From: Gordonia bronchialis DSM 43247 | Lineage (GTDB): Bacteria; Actinomycetota; Actinomycetes; Mycobacteriales; Mycobacteriaceae | Assembly: GCF_000024785.1 (NCBI RefSeq) | Contig: NC_013441.1 | Location: forward strand, 2,356,001 to 2,420,000 | Direction: 5' to 3' | Length of the DNA stretch: 64,000 bases | In this document: positions 37,364-46,873 of the stretch, piece by piece | How positions within the stretch are numbered: position 1 is the first letter of the stretch | Layout: each line of letters opens with the position of its first letter | The notes under the pieces: generated by a model | Seen by the model: the letters and a program-made list of their open reading frames with translations, nothing else | Told to the model about the DNA's origin: nothing | Database searches by the model: none | Translations under genes and position numbers: made by a program

Positions 37364-37738
37364 ATGCCCACAGCCGGATATCTCAAGCGACTCACCCGCC
37401 GGCTGACCGAGGATCTCGGTGACGCCGACGCGGAGAAGATCGCCGAGGAATCGCGTGCGACCGGTGCCCAGCGGGCATCGGACTGCGGCCGCGGCGACGA
37501 GGTCGCCATGCACGGTGAGCTGAGGTCGGTCGAGACGTGCTCGAAGGCGGCCAAGGCGGGGGTGAAGGCCGAGTTCTTCGACGGCACCGACGTCGTGCTC
37601 CTCAAATGGCTGGGCCGCAACCGGATCCCGGGTATCGAGCCCGGCCGCAAACTGACCGTTCGGGGCCGGCTGGCGATGCACGAGGGAACCAAGGTCATCT
37701 ACAACCCCTACTACGAACTGCATGGCGCAGAGGACTGA
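37364..37738 (+). CDS. OB-fold nucleic acid binding domain protein
   Basis: A 124-residue protein of the Rv2694c type. After a helical start (TAGYLKRLTRRLTEDLGDADAE) comes an OB fold (about residues 45-122; MHGELRSVETCSKAAKAG, EFFDGTDVVLLKWLGRNRIP, TVRGRLAMHEGTKVIYNPYY). OB folds of this kind bind single-stranded nucleic acids. The ATG at 37364 lies 8 bp behind GGAGG. It overlaps the DUF3159 gene by 17 bp, so translation of the two is linked. Confidence 0.9.
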   Translation: MPTAGYLKRLTRRLTEDLGDADAEKIAEESRATGAQRASDCGRGDEVAMHGELRSVETCSKAAKAGVKAEFFDGTDVVLLKWLGRNRIPGIEPGRKLTVRGRLAMHEGTKVIYNPYYELHGAED

Positions 37739-38393
37739 GTCCGACGCCGCCGAACCGGACGATCGACCCGATCACGTGCCCACCGGGGACAAGCCCGGCG
37801 CAACCGTTCTCGAACAGCTGGGCGGCGTCTCGGGGCTGATCTACTCGACCGTGCCGATCGTGGTCTTCGTGCCGGTCAATTCCTTCTTCGGTCTGCGGGC
37901 CGCGATCATCGCGGCCCTGGCGACCGCGGTGGCCGTCTTCGGCGTTCGATTGCTGCGACGCGAAGCGCTCACCCCGGCGGTATCCGGTGTCATCGGGGTC
38001 GCCATCTGTGTGTTCATCGCCCACCGGGTGGGAGATGCCAAGGGCTACTTCCTGTTCGGCATCTGGACCACCCTGGTCTACGCACTCGTCTTCGTGGTCT
38101 CGATCATGGTTCGGTGGCCGCTCGTCGGTGTCGCATGGCATCTGGTGAACGGGCAGGGAACAGGGTGGCGTCGTGATCGGCGCATCCTGCACGCCTACGA
38201 CCTCGCCACCGCCTTGTGGGCGCTGGTCTTCGCCGCGCGCTACCTGCTGCAGTCGCAGCTCTACGACCACGATCAGACCGGATGGCTGGCCGTCGCGCGA
38301 ATCTCGATGGGCTGGCCGCTGACCGCCGTGGCCGTTCTCGGAACGATCCTGCTGGTCCGTCGCGCCACGACGCGCGAGACACTCGGCGCCTGA
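37722..38393 (+). CDS. DUF3159 membrane protein
   Basis: A 223-residue protein (Rv2693c type) with about six transmembrane helices after a hydrophilic start. They include LIYSTVPIVVFVPVNSFFGL, AAIIAALATAVAVFGVRLLR, GVIGVAICVFIAHRVGDAKG and WTTLVYALVFVVSIMVRWPL. The conserved loop WRRDRRILHAYDLATALWAL is typical. The start overlaps the OB-fold gene. It faces ceoC, which lies on the other strand. No known function; the position beside CeoBC hints at a membrane role linked to potassium, but this is only context. Confidence 0.9.
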   Translation: MAQRTESDAAEPDDRPDHVPTGDKPGATVLEQLGGVSGLIYSTVPIVVFVPVNSFFGLRAAIIAALATAVAVFGVRLLRREALTPAVSGVIGVAICVFIAHRVGDAKGYFLFGIWTTLVYALVFVVSIMVRWPLVGVAWHLVNGQGTGWRRDRRILHAYDLATALWALVFAARYLLQSQLYDHDQTGWLAVARISMGWPLTAVAVLGTILLVRRATTRETLGA

Positions 38394-38480
38394 CCGGGCG
38401 GCGTCGGGGGTGTTCCGGCCTGCTCGGCGGCTTCAGCGCTGCTCGGTCAGCGTTGCTTGACGGTCAGAGTTGCCTGGCGG

Positions 38481-39137
38481 TCAGAGCTGCATGGCGTCGC
38501 GCAGCGCCGGTTCCACCTCGGCGGGGGCAATGAAGACCAGCTCGTCGCCACCCTCGATCGGATCGTCGGACTGGGGCACGATCACCCGCCCGCCGCGCAG
38601 GATGGCGACCAGTGCGACATCACGCGGAAGCGCCAGCTTGCGGACCGGCTTACCCGCCAGCGGCGTGTTCGACGGCAGAGTCAGCTCGACGAGGTTGGCC
38701 TGACCTTGCCGGAACGTCATCAGCCGCACCAGATCGCCCACCGTCACCGCCTCCTCGACGAGCGAGGCGAGCAGACGGGGAGTGGACACGGCGACGTCGA
38801 CACCCCAGTCCTCGCCGAACAGCCACTCGTTGCGTGGATCGTTGACGCGGGCGACGACTCGGTTGACCGCGAACTCGGTCTTGGCGAGCAGACTCACCAC
38901 GAGATTGGCCTTGTCGTCACCGGTCGCGGCGATCATCACGTCGAACGTGTGGAGCTCGGCCTGCTCGAGATTGGACAGTTCGCAGGCATCGGCGAGAACC
39001 CACGCCGCGCCGGGTACGGCGTCGGAGTCGATGTGCTCGACCTTGCGCTCGAACAGCGTCACCTCATGATCGTTGACGAGCAACTCCCGGGCGATCGAAC
39101 GGCCCACGGCGCCGGCTCCGGCGATGGCGACTTTCAC
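38481..39137 (-). CDS. ceoC: TrkA-type potassium uptake regulator CeoC
   Basis: A 218-residue regulatory subunit with an N-terminal RCK/TrkA-N Rossmann domain (GAGAVGRSIARELL; the acidic residue at strand-2 end in LFERKVEHID) and a C-terminal TrkA-C domain (about 140-215, LPSNTPLAGKPVRKLALP). Such proteins bind NAD(H) or ATP and gate potassium channels or transporters at the membrane. The ATG at 39137 gives MKVAIAGAGAVG. It is second in the ceoB-ceoC operon with a 30-bp gap. No TrkH/TrkG channel gene is in the window; the neighbouring KimA-like transporter may be the partner. Confidence 0.93.
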   Translation of the reverse strand: MKVAIAGAGAVGRSIARELLVNDHEVTLFERKVEHIDSDAVPGAAWVLADACELSNLEQAELHTFDVMIAATGDDKANLVVSLLAKTEFAVNRVVARVNDPRNEWLFGEDWGVDVAVSTPRLLASLVEEAVTVGDLVRLMTFRQGQANLVELTLPSNTPLAGKPVRKLALPRDVALVAILRGGRVIVPQSDDPIEGGDELVFIAPAEVEPALRDAMQL

Positions 39138-39167
39138 GGAAATGTGCTCCTGGCTGGTTGATGGGGC

Positions 39168-39830
39168 TCAGTCGTGGGTGGCGGGCGCCGAGGCGATGCC
39201 GCGGGCGTTGCGCAGGTTGTCGAGAAGACTGGCCGCGAACACCACATCATCTTGCTGCAGAACGGTTTTCGCGTCCGGCAGGATGGGGTGTCCGACGCGG
39301 TTGAGGAAGGCGATGCGAGCTCCGGTGATCTCCTGGAACTTGCCCACGGTGGTCCCGATCCACGATTCGTGGACCTCCAGCTGGGCCACGGCCAGCGACC
39401 CTGACGGATCACGCCACTCGGTGGTCGTCGACGTCTCGCCGAGCGCCGAGACGAAACGCTCCGTCGTCCACGGCACGGTGGCGACCGTCGGAATCCCCAG
39501 CCGCTCGTAGACCTCGGCTCGTTTCGCATCGTAGATCCGGGCGACCACGCGCTCCACGTCGAAGGTCTCCCGCGCGACCCGAGCCGAGATGATGTTGGAG
39601 TTGTCACCGGAGGAGACCGCGGCGAAGGCGTCGGCGTTCTCGATGCCGGCACGCTCGAGGACGTCACGGTCGAAGCCGACCCCGGCGATCGTCACCCCGG
39701 TGAAATCGGGACTCAGCCGGACGAAGGCCGACGGATCACGGTCGATGATCGCGACGTCGTGACCTCGCTTCTGCATCGCCATCGCGAGCGACGACCCGAC
39801 TCGCCCACACCCCATGATCACAACCCGCAC
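39168..39830 (-). CDS. ceoB: TrkA-type potassium uptake regulator CeoB
   Basis: A 220-residue paralogue of CeoC. The Rossmann motif is GCGRVGSSLAMAM, the strand-2 acid lies in IIDRDPSAF, and a TrkA-C domain fills the C-terminal third (AQLEVHESWIGTTVGKFQEI). The GTG at 39830 follows AAGGAACG and was chosen because it opens the nucleotide-binding strand directly. It is the first gene of the ceoBC operon and is divergent from the KimA-like transporter gene with a 148-bp shared promoter region. It matches Rv2691. Confidence 0.93.
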   Translation of the reverse strand: MRVVIMGCGRVGSSLAMAMQKRGHDVAIIDRDPSAFVRLSPDFTGVTIAGVGFDRDVLERAGIENADAFAAVSSGDNSNIISARVARETFDVERVVARIYDAKRAEVYERLGIPTVATVPWTTERFVSALGETSTTTEWRDPSGSLAVAQLEVHESWIGTTVGKFQEITGARIAFLNRVGHPILPDAKTVLQQDDVVFAASLLDNLRNARGIASAPATHD

Positions 39831-39978
39831 GTCGTTCCTTCCACCGGTCGCGCGCAGCCCGAGGACCCGCGGTTCGTCCAACCCGATAACCACCTAGAAC
39901 CTACCCGTCGCAGCCCGTCCCGCGGTGTCGACGCGGCCTCTGGTGGCCTTCGAATATCGCACGCTCTAGTGTTGCCTG

Positions 39979-41997
39979 GTGTCCACCGTGTCAAAGGTGT
40001 CCGTCGCGACCAAACGTCTGCTGCTGGGCCGGCCGTTCCGCAGTGACACGCTGGGGCACACCCTGCTCCCGAAGCGGATCGCGCTGCCGGTTTTCGCCTC
40101 CGACGCGATGTCGTCGGTCGCCTACGCGCCGCAGGAGATCTTCCTGGTCCTGTCGGTGGCCGGTGTCACCGCCCTGGCCTACACGCCGTGGGTCGCGCTG
40201 GCTGTCGCAGCCGTCATGGTCGTCGTGGTCGCCAGCTACCGGCAGAACGTGCACGCCTACCCCTCCGGCGGGGGTGATTACGAGGTCGCGACGGTCAACC
40301 TGGGCCCGAGCGCGGGACTCACGGTCGGCAGCGCGCTGCTCGTCGACTACGTGCTCACCGTGGCCGTGTCGATCTCGTCGGCCGCGGAGAACATCGGCTC
40401 GGCCATCCCGTTCGTCCAGGAACACAAGGTGTGGTTCTGCGTCGCGGCGATCGTGCTGCTCGCCGCGGTCAACCTGCGCGGTATCAAGGAATCCGGCGCG
40501 GTGCTGGCCACCCCCACCTACGCCTTCATCGTCGGTGTCGTCGCCATGCTCGTCTGGGGTTTCATCGAGATCTACATCCTCGGCGACTCCGTGCGTTCCG
40601 AGGCCGCCGACTTCGAGATCAAGGCCGAGAACGATCATCTGATGGGTGTGGCGTTCGTCTTCCTGATCGCGCGGGCCTTCTCCTCCGGTTGCGCCGCCCT
40701 GACCGGTGTCGAGGCCATCAGCAACGGCGTCCCGGCCTTCCGGAAACCCAAGTCGCGCAACGCCGCCACCACTTTGCTCATGCTGGGCAGCATCGCCATC
40801 GTGCTGCTCCTGGGCATCGTCATGCTGGCGCAGAAGATCGGTGCGAAGTACGTGATGGACCCGGCGAAGGATCTGATCGGCGCCCCCGAGGGATACCAGC
40901 AGAAGGCGATGATCGCCCAGCTCGCGCACGCCGTCTTCGACACCTTCACCCCCGGCTTCTACTTCGTGGCGATCGCGACCGCACTGATCCTGATGCTGGC
41001 CGCCAACACCGCATTCAACGGTTTCCCGGTGCTGGGTTCGGTTCTCGCCCAGGACCGATACCTGCCGAGGCAGTTGCACACCCGCGGGGACCGCCTCGCG
41101 TTCAGCAACGGCATCTTGTTCCTGGCGCTGGCGGCGATCGTGTTCATCGTCGCGTTCGGTGCGCAGGTCACGGCCCTGATCCAGCTCTACATCGTCGGCG
41201 TGTTCGTGTCGTTCACGCTGAGCCAGACGGGAATGGTGCGGCACTGGACGCGACTGCTGCGCACCGAGACCGACCCGCGCGCACGCCGGCGCATGATGCA
41301 GTCGCGGGTCATCAACACCATCGGGCTGGTCATGACGGCCACGGTGCTCGTCGTCGTCCTCATCACGAAGTTCACCGCGGGCGCCTGGATCGCGATCCTG
41401 GCGATGGTGGTGATCTTCGTGCTGATGAAGCTGATCCACCATCACTACGCGACGGTGCAGCGCGAACTCGAACGCGCCGAGGCCGACGGCGACGAGACCG
41501 TGCTCCCCAGCCGGACACACTCGGTCGTCCTGGTCTCCACCCTGCACCTGGCCACCAAACGCGCCTTGCTCTACGCCCGCGCCACCCGGCCCGACGTGCT
41601 GGAGGCGATCACCGTCAACGTCGACGACCGGGACACCCGAAAACTGGTGTCGCAGTGGGAGGCCAGCGACATCTCCGTGCCGCTCAAGGTGATCGCGTCG
41701 CCCTACCGCGAGATCACCCGGCCGGTCATCGACTACGTGCGCCGGGTGCGCCGGGAGAGCCCCCGCGACGTGATCACCGTGTTCATCCCCGAGTACGTCG
41801 TCGGCCATTGGTGGGAACAGATCCTGCACAACCAGTCCGCCCTGCGACTCAAGGGCCGGTTGCTGTTCGAACCCGGTGTGATGGTGACCTCGGTGCCGTG
41901 GCAGCTGAGTTCCTCCGACCGGCGCAAGGACGACCCGAGCTACTGGGCGCCCGGTGAGACCCGCCGCGCCCTCGGCGGCGACGCCGAGCACCGATGA
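39979..41997 (+). CDS. APC-superfamily transporter, probable KimA-type K+/H+ symporter
   Basis: A 672-residue protein with about 12 transmembrane helices and a C-terminal cytoplasmic domain (about 510-650), like KimA of Bacillus. Residues corresponding by spacing to recalled KimA potassium-site positions (Asp36, Tyr43, Asp117, Tyr118, Thr121) are present: Asp42 and Tyr49 (FASDAMSSVAYAP), Asp123, Tyr124 and Thr127 (LVDYVLTVAVSISS). The 81-residue distance between the two Asp residues is identical. Similar proteins are usually annotated as amino acid permeases. Divergence from the potassium regulators ceoBC supports potassium transport. The start is the GTG at 39979; it overlaps the next gene by ATGA. 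Confidence 0.82.
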   Translation: MSTVSKVSVATKRLLLGRPFRSDTLGHTLLPKRIALPVFASDAMSSVAYAPQEIFLVLSVAGVTALAYTPWVALAVAAVMVVVVASYRQNVHAYPSGGGDYEVATVNLGPSAGLTVGSALLVDYVLTVAVSISSAAENIGSAIPFVQEHKVWFCVAAIVLLAAVNLRGIKESGAVLATPTYAFIVGVVAMLVWGFIEIYILGDSVRSEAADFEIKAENDHLMGVAFVFLIARAFSSGCAALTGVEAISNGVPAFRKPKSRNAATTLLMLGSIAIVLLLGIVMLAQKIGAKYVMDPAKDLIGAPEGYQQKAMIAQLAHAVFDTFTPGFYFVAIATALILMLAANTAFNGFPVLGSVLAQDRYLPRQLHTRGDRLAFSNGILFLALAAIVFIVAFGAQVTALIQLYIVGVFVSFTLSQTGMVRHWTRLLRTETDPRARRRMMQSRVINTIGLVMTATVLVVVLITKFTAGAWIAILAMVVIFVLMKLIHHHYATVQRELERAEADGDETVLPSRTHSVVLVSTLHLATKRALLYARATRPDVLEAITVNVDDRDTRKLVSQWEASDISVPLKVIASPYREITRPVIDYVRRVRRESPRDVITVFIPEYVVGHWWEQILHNQSALRLKGRLLFEPGVMVTSVPWQLSSSDRRKDDPSYWAPGETRRALGGDAEHR

Positions 41998-43325
41998 GCC
42001 CGCCGATGATCGAGCTCACCGTCGAGCGCCCCGCGAACGGCGGTGAGGCGGTCGGCCGGGCGGACGGGCGTGTGGTGTTCGTCCGCGGTGCCATCCCCGG
42101 CGAAACCGTCCGGGTGCGCATCGTCGACCAGCGGCATCCCTCGTTCTGGCGGGGCGAGACGATCGAGATACTCGACGCCTCACCGTTCCGCGTGCCGCAG
42201 CGTTGCCCGGCGGCGGCGCACGGCGCCGGGTGCTGTGACCTCGGGTTCATCCGCCCCGACCATGCGCGTGACCTGAAACGCGATGTGCTGCTCGATGTTG
42301 CGGCCCGGATAGGGCACCTGCCGGCGCAGGTGCTGGAGTCGACCGCACTCGTCGGCACCGGCGTGGAGGCGCTCGCCGCCGCGAGCGGCACGGCCACCGC
42401 ATCCGCCGACGCGGCGACCGGGTGGCGGGTGCGCACCCGGCTGGCCGTCGACGGCAACGGAGTGGCCGGTCAGCGCGCGTTCCGTGGTGACGACGTGATC
42501 ACCGGCGGCCGCTGTGTGGCACCGGTCGCCGGTCTGCTCGACGACATCGACGGGGGATTCACGCCGCGCGCTGAGCTCGTCATCGTGGCCGACGCCGCCG
42601 GCGGCCGGCATATCAGCGAACTCGCGCCGATCGTCGAACCCGTCACTGCAGCCGGTCGGCGGGCGGGCCGAGGTGACCGATCGCGCCGCCGCGCGCAGCA
42701 GTCCCGGCACCGGCGTCGGATTGAGCGGGCCACCCGCGTCGTCGAAGGCGCCGGTGTGGCCGAGCACCGGGTGGGCACACGCGCCTGGCAGATCCCGGTC
42801 ACCGGTTTCTGGCAGGCCCACCGCGAAGCACCGGCAACCTACGCGGATGCCGTGGCCGGCTTCGCGGCGCGGCACCTCGACCGATCACCCGGCGTCGCCT
42901 GGGATCTCTACGGCGGTGCCGGTGTCTTCGCCGCCGCACTCCTCGACAACCCCGATGTCGCCCCGGGGTCGGTACACGTTGTCGACGCCGACACCGGCGC
43001 ACTGACCGCGGCCGCCGCGACCTTCGCCGGCGACAACCGCGTGATCACCCACCCCGGTGAGGTGATCGAGCAGATCGAGGCGCTGCCCGCCCCCGACGTC
43101 GTGGTCCTCGATCCACCGCGCACCGGGGCCGGGGAGAAGGTGGTCACGGCGATCAGCGACGCCCGACCGCAGGTCATCATCCACATCGGATGTGACGCGG
43201 CTCGCTTCGCACGTGACCTCGGTCTTTTCGTCACTCACGGCTACCGAATCGCCGAACTGCGGGGATTCGACGCCTTCCCGCTCACCCACCACGTCGAGGT
43301 CATCGCCTGCCTGGTCCGCGGCTGA
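41994..43325 (+). CDS. TrmA/RlmD-type class I SAM-dependent RNA methyltransferase
   Basis: A 443-residue RNA 5-methyluridine-type methyltransferase (Rv2689c position). A TRAM domain (about 5-60) leads, then cysteines 71, 80 and 81 (QRCPAAAHGAGCC), which suggest an iron-sulfur site with Cys175. The SAM fold has WDLYGGAGVFAAALL (motif I). VVVLDPPRTGAG and the catalytic cysteine in IIHIGCDAARFARDL complete it. A strongly basic stretch near residues 222-245 is unusual and may contact RNA. Its ATG overlaps the stop of the KimA-like gene. Whether tRNA or rRNA is the target is unknown. Confidence 0.9.
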   Translation: MSPPMIELTVERPANGGEAVGRADGRVVFVRGAIPGETVRVRIVDQRHPSFWRGETIEILDASPFRVPQRCPAAAHGAGCCDLGFIRPDHARDLKRDVLLDVAARIGHLPAQVLESTALVGTGVEALAAASGTATASADAATGWRVRTRLAVDGNGVAGQRAFRGDDVITGGRCVAPVAGLLDDIDGGFTPRAELVIVADAAGGRHISELAPIVEPVTAAGRRAGRGDRSRRRAQQSRHRRRIERATRVVEGAGVAEHRVGTRAWQIPVTGFWQAHREAPATYADAVAGFAARHLDRSPGVAWDLYGGAGVFAAALLDNPDVAPGSVHVVDADTGALTAAAATFAGDNRVITHPGEVIEQIEALPAPDVVVLDPPRTGAGEKVVTAISDARPQVIIHIGCDAARFARDLGLFVTHGYRIAELRGFDAFPLTHHVEVIACLVRG

Positions 43326-43452
43326 GGGCACGGGCGCTCGCACCGGGCGCTGGCACCGGTACGGCCGACGGAGCCCGTAGACTGTCCACACACGGGCGGG
43401 GCGGGCAGTCTCGTCCCTGCGGACAGCCCCGGAACCCTGATGGAGGAAAGCG

Positions 43453-45501
43453 ATGAGCGTGCTCGACCGGATCAACTCGCCGGCCGATCTGGCCGCGTTG
43501 TCGCCCGCCGAAATGGACGCACTGGCGGTCGAGATCCGGGACTTCCTCATCGCCAAGGTGTCGGCGACCGGCGGCCACCTCGGCCCCAACCTCGGCGTCG
43601 TCGAACTCACGCTGGCGCTGCATCGCGTCTTCGACTCCCCGCATGATCCGGTCATCTTCGACACCGGCCACCAGTGCTACGTCCACAAGATCCTGACCGG
43701 CCGCAAGGACGGCTTCGACGCGCTCCGGCAGAAGGATGGCCTCACCGGGTATCAGGAACGTGCCGAGAGCCCGCACGACTGGGTGGAGTCCTCGCACGCC
43801 TCGGCCGCACTGTCCTACGCCGACGGGCTGACCAAGGCCTTCGCACTGACCGGACAGACCGACCGCACAGTGGTCGCGGTCGTCGGTGACGGCGCGCTGA
43901 CCGGGGGCATGTGCTGGGAGGCGATGAACAACATAGCCGCCGCGGAGCGACCACTGGTGATCGTCGTCAACGACAACGGCCGATCCTATGCGCCGACCAT
44001 CGGCGGATTGGCCAGCCATCTGTCCGGGCTGCGTCTGCAGCCGGGCTACGAGCGCTTTCTCGACGAGAGTCGCAAGGTGGTCAAACAGCTTCCGGTGGTG
44101 GGTGATTCGGCCTACGCCGTGCTGCACGGGGTGAAGAGCGGACTCAAGGATCTGCTCACGCCGCAGGCCATGTTCACCGACCTCGGACTCAAGTACGTCG
44201 GTCCGGTCGACGGTCATGACGTCGCCGCCGTCGAATCCGCGCTGCGTCAGGCCCGCGACTTCGGCGGTCCGGTGATCGTGCACGTCGTGACCCGCAAGGG
44301 CATGGGGTACGCACCGGCGGAGAACCACGAGGCCGATCAGATGCACGCCACCGGCATCATCGACCCGCTCACCGGTCGCGCGACGAGCGTCGCCCCGCAG
44401 GACTGGACCTCGGTGTTCTCCGCCGCACTGCTCGACGCGGGGGCGGCCCGCGACGACGTGGTGGCCATCACCGCGGCGATGCCCGGACCCACCGGGCTCA
44501 CCCCGTTCGGGGAGCGGTACCCGGACCGGATGTTCGACGTCGGCATCGCCGAACAACACGCGATGACCTCGGCTGCCGGACTAGCGCTCGGTGGTCTGCA
44601 CCCGGTCCTCGCGATCTACTCCACCTTCCTCAACCGTGCCTTCGACCAGCTGCTCATGGACGTCGCCCTGCTGCGGCTCCCGGTCACCCTGGTGCTCGAC
44701 CGGTCCGGGGTCACCGGTCCCGACGGGCCCAGCCACCACGGCATGTGGGACCTCTCGCTGATGGCGATGGTCCCGGGCCTGCGGGTGGCGGCGCCGCGCG
44801 ACGCCGTCCGGCTGCGGGAGGAATTCGACGAGGCGCTCGGCACCGACGACGGCCCCACCGCCCTGCGTTTCTCCAAAGGCGCTGTCCCCGAAGACATCCG
44901 CGCGATCGAGCGACTGGCCGACGGTGTCGACGTGCTCCACCGGGCCGACGGTGCCCGGCTGGGCCCGGCCGCCGCAGATGTGCTGATCGTCGCCGTTGGC
45001 GCCTTCTGCGGACTCGCCGTGGACGCTGCGGCGCGGCTGGCCCGGCAGGGTATCGACGCGACCGTCGTCGACCCGCGGTGGGTGCTGCCGGTACCGGAAT
45101 CGATCGTCGACGCCGCGCGTCGGCACCGGCTGGTGGTCACCCTCGAGGACGGCGGGGTCAGTGGTGGTGTGGGATCGGCGGTGGCCGCCGCGATCTCGGC
45201 GGCCGAAATCTCGGTGCCCGTTCAGATACGCGGTGTGCCACAGCAATTCGTCCCGCACGCCTCGCGCGGCGAGATCCTTGCCGAGCTGGGTCTCACCGCC
45301 CAGGACCTGGCCCGCACGATCACCGCGACGGTCGCCGGTATGCACAGCACACCGGGGCTCGAGGGCCAGCTGTCCGACGAGGTCCGCGGCGTCGCGGGCG
45401 ATGCCCCGGTCAACGGCACCGGCGTCGAGGATGGCGGCTCACGTGCCGGCGCGCCGACCGAGCGGCAGGCCGCCGACACCCGCGCCGACGACCAGCACTG
45501 A
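43453..45501 (+). CDS. dxs: 1-deoxy-D-xylulose-5-phosphate synthase
   Basis: DXS condenses pyruvate and glyceraldehyde 3-phosphate, the first and rate-limiting step of the MEP isoprenoid pathway. The 682-residue protein has the thiamine-diphosphate motif [16 protein letters not shown]. Also conserved are [13 protein letters not shown] with its catalytic His, [18 protein letters not shown], and the transketolase central segment [18 protein letters not shown] 40-residue hydrophilic tail is extra. The ATG at 43453 follows GGAGGAAAG. It lies 127 bp after the methyltransferase gene and may start its own transcript. Confidence 0.98.
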   Translation: MSVLDRINSPADLAALSPAEMDALAVEIRDFLIAKVSATGGHLGPNLGVVELTLALHRVFDSPHDPVIFDTGHQCYVHKILTGRKDGFDALRQKDGLTGYQERAESPHDWVESSHASAALSYADGLTKAFALTGQTDRTVVAVVGDGALTGGMCWEAMNNIAAAERPLVIVVNDNGRSYAPTIGGLASHLSGLRLQPGYERFLDESRKVVKQLPVVGDSAYAVLHGVKSGLKDLLTPQAMFTDLGLKYVGPVDGHDVAAVESALRQARDFGGPVIVHVVTRKGMGYAPAENHEADQMHATGIIDPLTGRATSVAPQDWTSVFSAALLDAGAARDDVVAITAAMPGPTGLTPFGERYPDRMFDVGIAEQHAMTSAAGLALGGLHPVLAIYSTFLNRAFDQLLMDVALLRLPVTLVLDRSGVTGPDGPSHHGMWDLSLMAMVPGLRVAAPRDAVRLREEFDEALGTDDGPTALRFSKGAVPEDIRAIERLADGVDVLHRADGARLGPAAADVLIVAVGAFCGLAVDAAARLARQGIDATVVDPRWVLPVPESIVDAARRHRLVVTLEDGGVSGGVGSAVAAAISAAEISVPVQIRGVPQQFVPHASRGEILAELGLTAQDLARTITATVAGMHSTPGLEGQLSDEVRGVAGDAPVNGTGVEDGGSRAGAPTERQAADTRADDQH

Positions 45502-45529
45502 TCGCACGGCCCGGTGGCCGGCGGGTGAG

Positions 45530-46873
45530 TCAGTCCTCGGCGTCGGGTTGCTGCGCGACGGCGTCGGGTCCCAGTGCGAAGGCGTCGGCGATCGCCGACG
45601 CGCACAGTTCACGCTGCCAGGTCCGCGCTCCGTCGTCGGCCAGGCGTCGATCCACGTCCGCGGCGTTTGCCCGACCGGGGAGCCCGTCCCAGCACAGCTG
45701 ACGCATCACGTCGGGCGCGAGCAGATTCTCGACCGGCAGCGAATGGGCCTCGGCAATCTCCTTGAGCGCGGACCGGACTCGCGCCAGTCGCGTCGCGGCT
45801 TCCGGATTGCGTTGCTCCCACCGCGTGATCGGTGGCAGCCCGCCGGGCCCCGGCGACTTGCGGTCCGGCAACTCGGACTCCGGGAGTTCGCGCGCCCGCT
45901 TCAGCGCGTCCAACCAGGTCGCCGCCTGCCGCCGCTGCCGCGGTCCGCCGAACACCGGCAGCCGGGTGAGTTCGGCGATCGACGTCGGATTCGCGGTGGC
46001 GGCGTTGACGATCGCCGAATCGGGCAACACCCGACCCGGTGCCACGTCGCGACGTTCGGCGATGCTCTCGCGGGTGGTCCACAGTTCACGGACCGCCGCG
46101 AGGGTGCGCGCACTCTTGATGGTGTGGATGTTGGAGGTCCGGCGCCAGCGATCGGGCCGTGGGGGAGCGGGTGGCCGATTCAACACATAGGCGAATTCCT
46201 CACGCGCCCAACGATCTTTCCCCGCAGCGGCGAGAGCGGCATCCATCGCGTCCCGCAACTCCACGAGGACTTCGACGTCGAGTGCGGCGTAGTTGAGCCA
46301 GTCGTCGGGCAGCGGGCGACGGGACCAGTCCGCGGCGCCGTGCCCCTTGCGCAGCCCGAGACCGAGGAACTCGGCGACCATGGCGGCGAGATTCACCTTG
46401 GCCAGCCCGAGCAGTCGCCCGGCGAGTTCGGTGTCGTAGAGCTCGGCGCACACGAACCCCAGCTCCCGCAGACACGGCAGATCCTGGTCGGCGGCGTGCA
46501 GAACCCACTCGGGCCCCCGCAGCGCGTCGATCACCGGGGCCAGGGCGTCGGGCTCGTCGATCGGGTCCAGCAGGAACGTTCCGGCACCCCGTCGTCGGAT
46601 CTGGATCAGATAGGCCCGCTGTGAGTAGCGGTATCCCGAGGCGCGTTCGGTGTCGACGGCGACAGGTCCGTCACCGGCCCGCAAGGCGGCGGCGGCAGCG
46701 GTGAACTCGGCGGCCGAACGCAGGACCGGGGGGACGCCGTCGGCGGGCGAGAGCAGCGGGGTGACCTCGCGCCCCGACGGGTCTGTGTGTGCCGGCGGGT
46801 CTGTGTGCTCCGGTCGGTCTGCGGCCGGGACGGATCGGTCGCCGGGCGGTCCGCCGGTCCCCGCATCGGTCAT
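45530..46873 (-). CDS. RNase D-like 3'-5' exonuclease with HRDC domain
   Basis: A 447-residue DEDDy exonuclease. Exo I is VAVDTERASG, Exo II is VLHAADQDLPCL, and Exo III is WLNYAALDVEVLVEL with the Tyr of the DEDDy class. An HRDC domain (about 240-320) follows, then a C-terminal helical domain. Such enzymes trim tRNA and other stable RNA 3' ends. It matches Rv2681. An N-terminal extension of about 35 residues is Pro/Asp/Thr-rich. The ATG at 46873 overlaps the DUF3000 stop as ATGA, so the two form an operon. Confidence 0.92.
   Translation of the reverse strand: MTDAGTGGPPGDRSVPAADRPEHTDPPAHTDPSGREVTPLLSPADGVPPVLRSAAEFTAAAAALRAGDGPVAVDTERASGYRYSQRAYLIQIRRRGAGTFLLDPIDEPDALAPVIDALRGPEWVLHAADQDLPCLRELGFVCAELYDTELAGRLLGLAKVNLAAMVAEFLGLGLRKGHGAADWSRRPLPDDWLNYAALDVEVLVELRDAMDAALAAAGKDRWAREEFAYVLNRPPAPPRPDRWRRTSNIHTIKSARTLAAVRELWTTRESIAERRDVAPGRVLPDSAIVNAATANPTSIAELTRLPVFGGPRQRRQAATWLDALKRARELPESELPDRKSPGPGGLPPITRWEQRNPEAATRLARVRSALKEIAEAHSLPVENLLAPDVMRQLCWDGLPGRANAADVDRRLADDGARTWQRELCASAIADAFALGPDAVAQQPDAED

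Noticed and set aside
39831-39978. Possible c-di-AMP (ydaO-type) riboswitch before the KimA-like gene
   Set aside because: The 148-bp gap is too short for the motif together with the ceoB promoter, and its conserved core was not found.
39991-41991. 666-residue minus-strand frame opposite the KimA-like gene
   Set aside because: A complete shadow of the transporter gene with Asp/His/Arg-rich, low-complexity sequence.
42640-42740. Possible compensated frameshift in the RNA methyltransferase (Arg-rich stretch)
   Set aside because: No alternative frame restores a clear family sequence, and both flanks are in the same frame; treated as a variable basic insert.
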